NCBI RefSeq assembly: GCF_024505145.1
Contig: NZ_JANIAA010000018.1
Location: 112,257 to 176,256, forward strand
Source of the DNA: Streptomyces rugosispiralis
GTDB taxonomy: Bacteria; Actinomycetota; Actinomycetes; Streptomycetales; Streptomycetaceae
Direction: 5' to 3'
Length of the DNA: 64,000 bases
The notes below the pieces were generated by a model. It saw only the letters and a list, made by a program, of their open reading frames with translations. It had not been told where the DNA came from and did not search any database. The translations under genes were made by a program, and so were the position numbers. Positions 60,785 to 64,000 of this stretch are shown in pieces (within the stretch, counting starts at the first letter, position 1; the number at the start of each line of letters is the position of its first letter).

Positions 60785-61723
60785 ATGACCGGCTCGCACG
60801 TACTGGCGCTCGGCCACTACCAGCCCGCGAAGGTGCTCGGCAACGACGACCTCGCGGCCATGGTCGACACCAGCGACGAGTGGATCCGCAGCCGGGTGGG
60901 CATCCGCACCCGCCATCTCGCCCGCGCCGACGAGACGGTCGACGAGATGGCCGCGGCGGCCGCCGCCAAGGCGCTGGCCAACAGCGGGCTCGCCCCCTCC
61001 GACATCGACCTCGTGCTCGTCGCCACCTGTACGGCGATGGACCGCAGCCCCAATATGGCGGCCCGGGTCGCCGCCCGGCTCGGGCTGGCCCGCCCCGCCA
61101 CCATGGACCTCAATGTGGTGTGCGCGGGCTTCACCCACGCCCTCGCCACCGCCGACCACACCGTCCGGGCCGGGGCGGCGAGCGCGGCCCTGGTCATCGG
61201 CGCGGAGAAGTTCACCGCGGCCACCGACTGGACCGACCGCTCCACCTGCGTGCTGACCGGCGACGGCGCGGGCGCGGCCGTGGTGGTGGCCGCCGAGCGG
61301 CCGGGCGTCGGCCCGGTGGTGTGGGGTTCGGTCCCGGAGATGGGCCGCGCGGTCCGTATCGAGGGCACACCGCCCCGCTTCGCGCAGGAGGGCCAGACCG
61401 TCTACCGCTGGGCCACCACCCATCTGCCGCCGATCGCGCGGGAGGTGTGCGCACGGGCCGGGCTCTCCCCGGAGGACCTGGCCGGTGTCGTACTGCACCA
61501 GGCCAATCTGCGGATCATCGAGCCGGTCGCCCGCAAGCTGGGCGCGGTCAACGCGGTGATCGCCCGCGATGTGGTGGACTCCGGCAACACCTCGGCGGCC
61601 AGCATCCCGCTCGCCCTCTCCAAGCTGGTCGAACGCGGGGAGGTGCCGTCCGGCGCCCCGGTGCTGCTCTTCGGCTTCGGCGGCAACCTGTCGTACGCGG
61701 GCCAGGTCATCCACTGCCCCTGA
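60785..61723 (+). CDS. Beta-ketoacyl-ACP synthase III (FabH-like), stand-alone
   Basis: 312 residues from ATG 60785, with GAAGGGG upstream. Catalytic triad Cys113 (NVVCAGF), His238 (LHQAN) and Asn268 (DSGNTSAAS). VGIRTRHLA near 38-46 and the final FGFGGNLSYAG are typical. KAS III enzymes condense an acyl-CoA starter with malonyl-ACP. There is no acyl carrier protein, malonyl transferase or other fatty-acid gene nearby, so it is not the housekeeping fabH operon; it may prime or acylate a secondary product. Confidence 0.92.
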   Translation: MTGSHVLALGHYQPAKVLGNDDLAAMVDTSDEWIRSRVGIRTRHLARADETVDEMAAAAAAKALANSGLAPSDIDLVLVATCTAMDRSPNMAARVAARLGLARPATMDLNVVCAGFTHALATADHTVRAGAASAALVIGAEKFTAATDWTDRSTCVLTGDGAGAAVVVAAERPGVGPVVWGSVPEMGRAVRIEGTPPRFAQEGQTVYRWATTHLPPIAREVCARAGLSPEDLAGVVLHQANLRIIEPVARKLGAVNAVIARDVVDSGNTSAASIPLALSKLVERGEVPSGAPVLLFGFGGNLSYAGQVIHCP

Positions 61724-61804
61724 CTGAGTGCGCCCCGGGCCGCCCTCGACGGGGACGTCCGATTCGTTCAAGACCGCCCGCCCGGGGCTCCCTACGCTGC
61801 CCGT

Positions 61805-62200
61805 ATGACAGCACGATTCGACGCCATCGGCCTGGTCGTCGCCGACATGGCCGCCACCCTCGCCTTCTACCGCCGCCTCGGCCTCGACATCCCAGCCGAC
61901 GCCGACACCCAGCCCCACGTCGAGGCCGCCCTGCCCGGCGGCGCGCGGCTGATGTGGGACACCGTCGCGACGGTGCGCTCCTTCGACCCGGAGTGGACCC
62001 CGCCGAGCGGCTCCCACCAGGTGAGCCTGGCTTTCGCCTGCGACAGCCCGGCCGACGTGGACAAGACCTACCAGGACCTGGTGGAGGCGGGGGTGCGCGG
62101 CAAGCTGGAGCCGTGGGACGCGCCCTGGGGCCAGCGCTACGCCACGGTCCTCGACCCCGACGACAACGGCATCGACCTGTTCGCCCCGCTACCCTCCTGA
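61805..62200 (+). CDS. VOC-superfamily (glyoxalase/bleomycin-resistance fold) protein
   Basis: 131 residues from ATG 61805. Two beta-alpha-beta-beta-beta units: FDAIGLVVADMAATLAFYRRLGLDIP and VSLAFACDSPADVDKTYQDLVEAG, ending YATVLDPDDNGIDLFAPL. No ribosome site; TACGCT lies six bases upstream of the ATG, so the message is probably leaderless. Metal ligands of true glyoxalase I are incomplete. Its 3' end overlaps the convergent AraC gene by 12 bp. Confidence 0.88.
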   Translation: MTARFDAIGLVVADMAATLAFYRRLGLDIPADADTQPHVEAALPGGARLMWDTVATVRSFDPEWTPPSGSHQVSLAFACDSPADVDKTYQDLVEAGVRGKLEPWDAPWGQRYATVLDPDDNGIDLFAPLPS

Positions 62201-62920
62201 GCCCCGCAGCAGGCGTCCCAGGGGCACCCCCGCCAGCGCGTGGACGTCGCGGGCGAGATGGGCCTGGTCGGCGTAGCCAGCGGTGGCCGCGACCTCCGCG
62301 AAGGGGAGGCCGGTGCGCGCCAGGTCCAGGGCCCGGTTCAGCCGGAGCACCCGGCCCAGCGTCTTGGGGCCGTAGCCGAACGCGGCGAGGGAGCGGCGGT
62401 GCAGCTGTCGCTCCCCCAGGCCCACGTCGGCGGCGATCCCGGCCACTCCCGCCCCGCGCGAGACCCCCGCGACGATCGCGGCGAGCACCGGATCGGGTGG
62501 TTCCGCCGTCCGCAGCCGTCCGAAGGCCGCCGCCTCCAGCAGGCGGCCCGTGGCCGTCCGCCCGGTCGCGATCCGCTCGGCCAGCCGCCGGACCTCCGCG
62601 CCCGGCCAGAGCGCGGCCAAGGGCACCCGCAGATCGCGGAGTTCATGCGCCGGTACGCCCAGTACGGCGGGGCCGGTACCGGGTGCGAACCGCAGCCCCA
62701 CCGCGCGGCTGCCCGGCGCGCCGGGGGCCAGGTGCGCGCGGGTGTCCGGCCCGGCGACCAGCAGCTCGCCGTCCGGCCCCGGCCCCGCCTCGCTCCAGAT
62801 CAGATCCGTGCAGCCGTCGGGGAGCACCCGCTGCGGCCCGGTGCCGGCCGTACGGGTCCACACCACGGCGCCGTGGCCGATCAGCGCCCTCCGCTCCCGG
62901 TACTCGCTCGAGGCGCTCAA
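62189..62920 (-). CDS. AraC-family regulator
   Basis: 243 residues from TTG 62920, overlapping the preceding stop codon as TTGA, with GAGGT just upstream; translation is probably coupled. An N-terminal sensor domain (VLPDGCTDLIWSEAG...GLRFAPGTGP) of the DUF6597 type precedes the two-helix-turn-helix DNA-binding domain (VGLGERQLHRRSLAAFGYGPKTLGRVLRLNRAL, then ATAGYADQAHLARDVHALAG). Convergent with the VOC gene, a common pairing in Streptomyces. No ATG or GTG start is available near the conserved sequence. Confidence 0.87.
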   Translation of the reverse strand: MSASSEYRERRALIGHGAVVWTRTAGTGPQRVLPDGCTDLIWSEAGPGPDGELLVAGPDTRAHLAPGAPGSRAVGLRFAPGTGPAVLGVPAHELRDLRVPLAALWPGAEVRRLAERIATGRTATGRLLEAAAFGRLRTAEPPDPVLAAIVAGVSRGAGVAGIAADVGLGERQLHRRSLAAFGYGPKTLGRVLRLNRALDLARTGLPFAEVAATAGYADQAHLARDVHALAGVPLGRLLRGSGG

Positions 62921-63141
62921 GGGACCTCGCGCAGATACATCGCACCGCAGGAGTGGCAGAAGGGCCCCGCGTCGCCCGTGGCCCACAGGTCGGCGGCCTG
63001 GGTCTCGGCGTCCGGGCCCAGCTCCCGACCGCACATCGCGGTCGTTCCGTTTCCGCGGACCATGTGCCAGATCTTGACCGGCGCGCCCGCGACCCGCCCG
63101 GAGCTGCCCTCCTCGTATTCGGCGCGCATCTCATGCTGCAT
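62917..63141 (-). CDS. Small Cys-containing protein, putative zinc ribbon
   Basis: 74 residues from ATG 63141, after the strong ribosome site GGAGGTG. It has His26 (IWHMV), Cys37 (MCGRE), then Cys62 and Cys65 in CHSCG, a plausible HC..CxxC zinc site. Similar 70-80 residue proteins are known in Streptomyces only as hypothetical. It is translationally coupled to the AraC gene by a TTGA overlap, so the two products may act together. Confidence 0.7.
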   Translation of the reverse strand: MQHEMRAEYEEGSSGRVAGAPVKIWHMVRGNGTTAMCGRELGPDAETQAADLWATGDAGPFCHSCGAMYLREVP

Positions 63142-63284
63142 GGCGGTACACCTCCTGCTCACCACCACTACCCTCCATGCTCCCGCCACACCAGGCCCCG
63201 CGCCACCTCCACCAACGCGCCACCCACGCGCCCGCGCGCCCGCGCCGGATCCATGCGCCTCACGCTACGGGCTGCCCGACGGGT

Positions 63285-63571
63285 CTTCCCCCTCCCCGCC
63301 CCTTCCCGACACCAAGAGCTGCGCCCCTGGACCCCGAGGCCTGGGGCTAGGTGTGTTGTCCCGGCACGCGGCGGAGCCGCATATCGACGCCACGGGGAGG
63401 GGCGGAGCCCCGGTCCGGGGGCCTCTGGGGCGGAGCCCCGGTTTCGGGACTCGGGGCGGAGCTCCGGCCCGGAGCCAGGGGCGCCCCCCTGGACCGGGGT
63501 CTGGGGCGGAGCCCCGGTCCAGGGTCTGGAGCGAACCCCGGTCCAAGGTCTGGGGCAGAGCGCCGATCCGA
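63285..63571. repeat. Dispersed GC-rich intergenic repeat, composite copy 5
   Basis: Left part of an 859-bp gene-free end of the window. It contains CCCCTCCCCGCCCCTTCCCG, GCGGCGGAGCCGCATATCGA and at least four GGGGCGGAGCCCC-like blocks (63400-63520). The same modules return after the 25-bp array at 63900-63945. Confidence 0.85.
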
Positions 63572-63905
63572 GGCCCGGGACGAACCCCCGGACCGGGACC
63601 CGGGACGAACCCCCAGACCGGGACCCGGGACGAACCCCCGGACCGGGACCCGGGACGAACCCCCAGACCGGGACCCGGGACGAACCCCCAGACCGGGACC
63701 CGGGACGAACCCCCAGACCGGGACCCGGGACGAACCCCCAGACCGGGACCCGGGACGAACCCCCGGACCGGGACCCGGGACGAACCCCCGGACCGGGACC
63801 CGGGACGAACCCCCGATCCGGTGCCCGGGACGAACCCCCGGACCGGGACCCGGGACGAACCCCCGATCCGGTGCCCGGGACGAACCCCCGGACCGGGGTC
63901 TGGGG
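63572..63905. repeat. 25-bp tandem array, thirteen copies
   Basis: The motif CCCGGGACGAACCCCC recurs with an exact 25-bp period; its GAACCC starts at 63582, 63607, 63632, 63657, 63682, 63707, 63732, 63757, 63782, 63807, 63832, 63857 and 63882. The nine variable bases alternate between AGACCGGGA, GGACCGGGA and GATCCGGTG, giving a higher-order pattern at the right end. There are no unique spacers, so it is not a CRISPR array. Frames open across it are repeat artefacts. Confidence 0.95.
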
Positions 63906-64000
63906 CGGAGCCCCAGTTTCGGGAAGGGGCGGGGAGGGGAACAGCCCGCCGCAGGCGGCACGATCCGCCGGACACCCCAGCACCCCCAGCACCCCCACCC

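Noticed and set aside
63572..63905. Possible CRISPR array
   Set aside because: Units are contiguous and near-identical, without unique spacers, and no cas genes are present.
63168..63998. Open frames encoding Gly-Val-Arg-Pro-Gly-Ser repeats
   Set aside because: Produced by the 25-bp non-coding array, which stays open in all three frames of the minus strand; no ribosome site.

Overview
The window is chromosomal DNA of a Streptomyces or close relative. GC content is very high, GTG and TTG starts are frequent, and many genes overlap by GTGA, ATGA or TTGA. The gene complement is typical of the genus: a conservon, a nickel superoxide dismutase pair, snapalysin with its LysR regulator, lon under an HspR box, a fused 2-oxoglutarate dehydrogenase, a SARP and many TetR/MarR/PadR regulators. 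From memory, lon, the two-component pair, kgd, malic enzyme, the glutamate-type ABC operon and sodX/sodN also lie near each other in the S. coelicolor core, so most of the window looks like conserved core with accessory insertions.

Layout, left to right. 1-9.4 kb: end of a carboxypeptidase-regulatory-like protein, an MFS efflux pump divergent from a LysR gene that carries a TTA codon, a GNAT acetyltransferase, two divergent di-iron proteins (ferritin-like and AurF-like) with a TetR gene, and a secreted NlpC/P60 hydrolase. 9.4-15.6 kb: a conservon (cvnABCD-type) followed by a styrene-monooxygenase-like flavoprotein. 15.9-30.1 kb: PP2C-like phosphatase, MarR, secreted GH25 muramidase, Uma2 protein, lon, rhomboid-like protein, spermidine-synthase-fold protein, OmpR-type two-component system and kgd. 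30.2-42.5 kb: accessory region with MerR/SDR, SARP and TetR regulators, a nitroreductase-fold gene, a three-gene operon (A-T-TE synthetase, extended SDR, NTF2/SnoaL-like protein), DUF4097 with PadR, and a monooxygenase-fold protein. 42.5-50.9 kb: quinone-type oxidoreductase, malic enzyme, polar amino-acid ABC operon, methyltransferase, CGNR regulator, sodX and sodN. 51-64 kb: TetR/NmrA pair, a PAS-GAF-SpoIIE-ATPase phosphatase, snpA with its LysR regulator, two STAS proteins, a wrecked acid phosphatase gene, a stand-alone ketosynthase III, a VOC protein, an AraC regulator and a large 25-bp tandem array.

The most interesting system is at 34.6-38.9 kb. The A-T-TE protein lacks a condensation domain, and its adenylation domain has FNWIS where amino-acid-activating domains carry an Asp. 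It is followed by an extended SDR and an NTF2-fold protein. This gene trio matches what I remember of the bacterial echoside/terfestatin p-terphenyl pathways, in which two arylpyruvates are dimerised to a quinone and then reduced and dehydrated. A SARP, a TetR gene and a nitroreductase-fold gene with a clear palindromic operator sit beside it.

Second-order signals are: two bldA-type TTA codons in regulatory genes; an HspR box at lon; palindromic operators next to several regulators; a sigma-B-like promoter upstream of a STAS protein whose phosphorylatable Ser is Ala; a dispersed intergenic GC-rich repeat family; and short tandem arrays with 7-25 bp periods in many intergenic gaps. No tRNA, rRNA, CRISPR array, insertion sequence or prophage was recognised.
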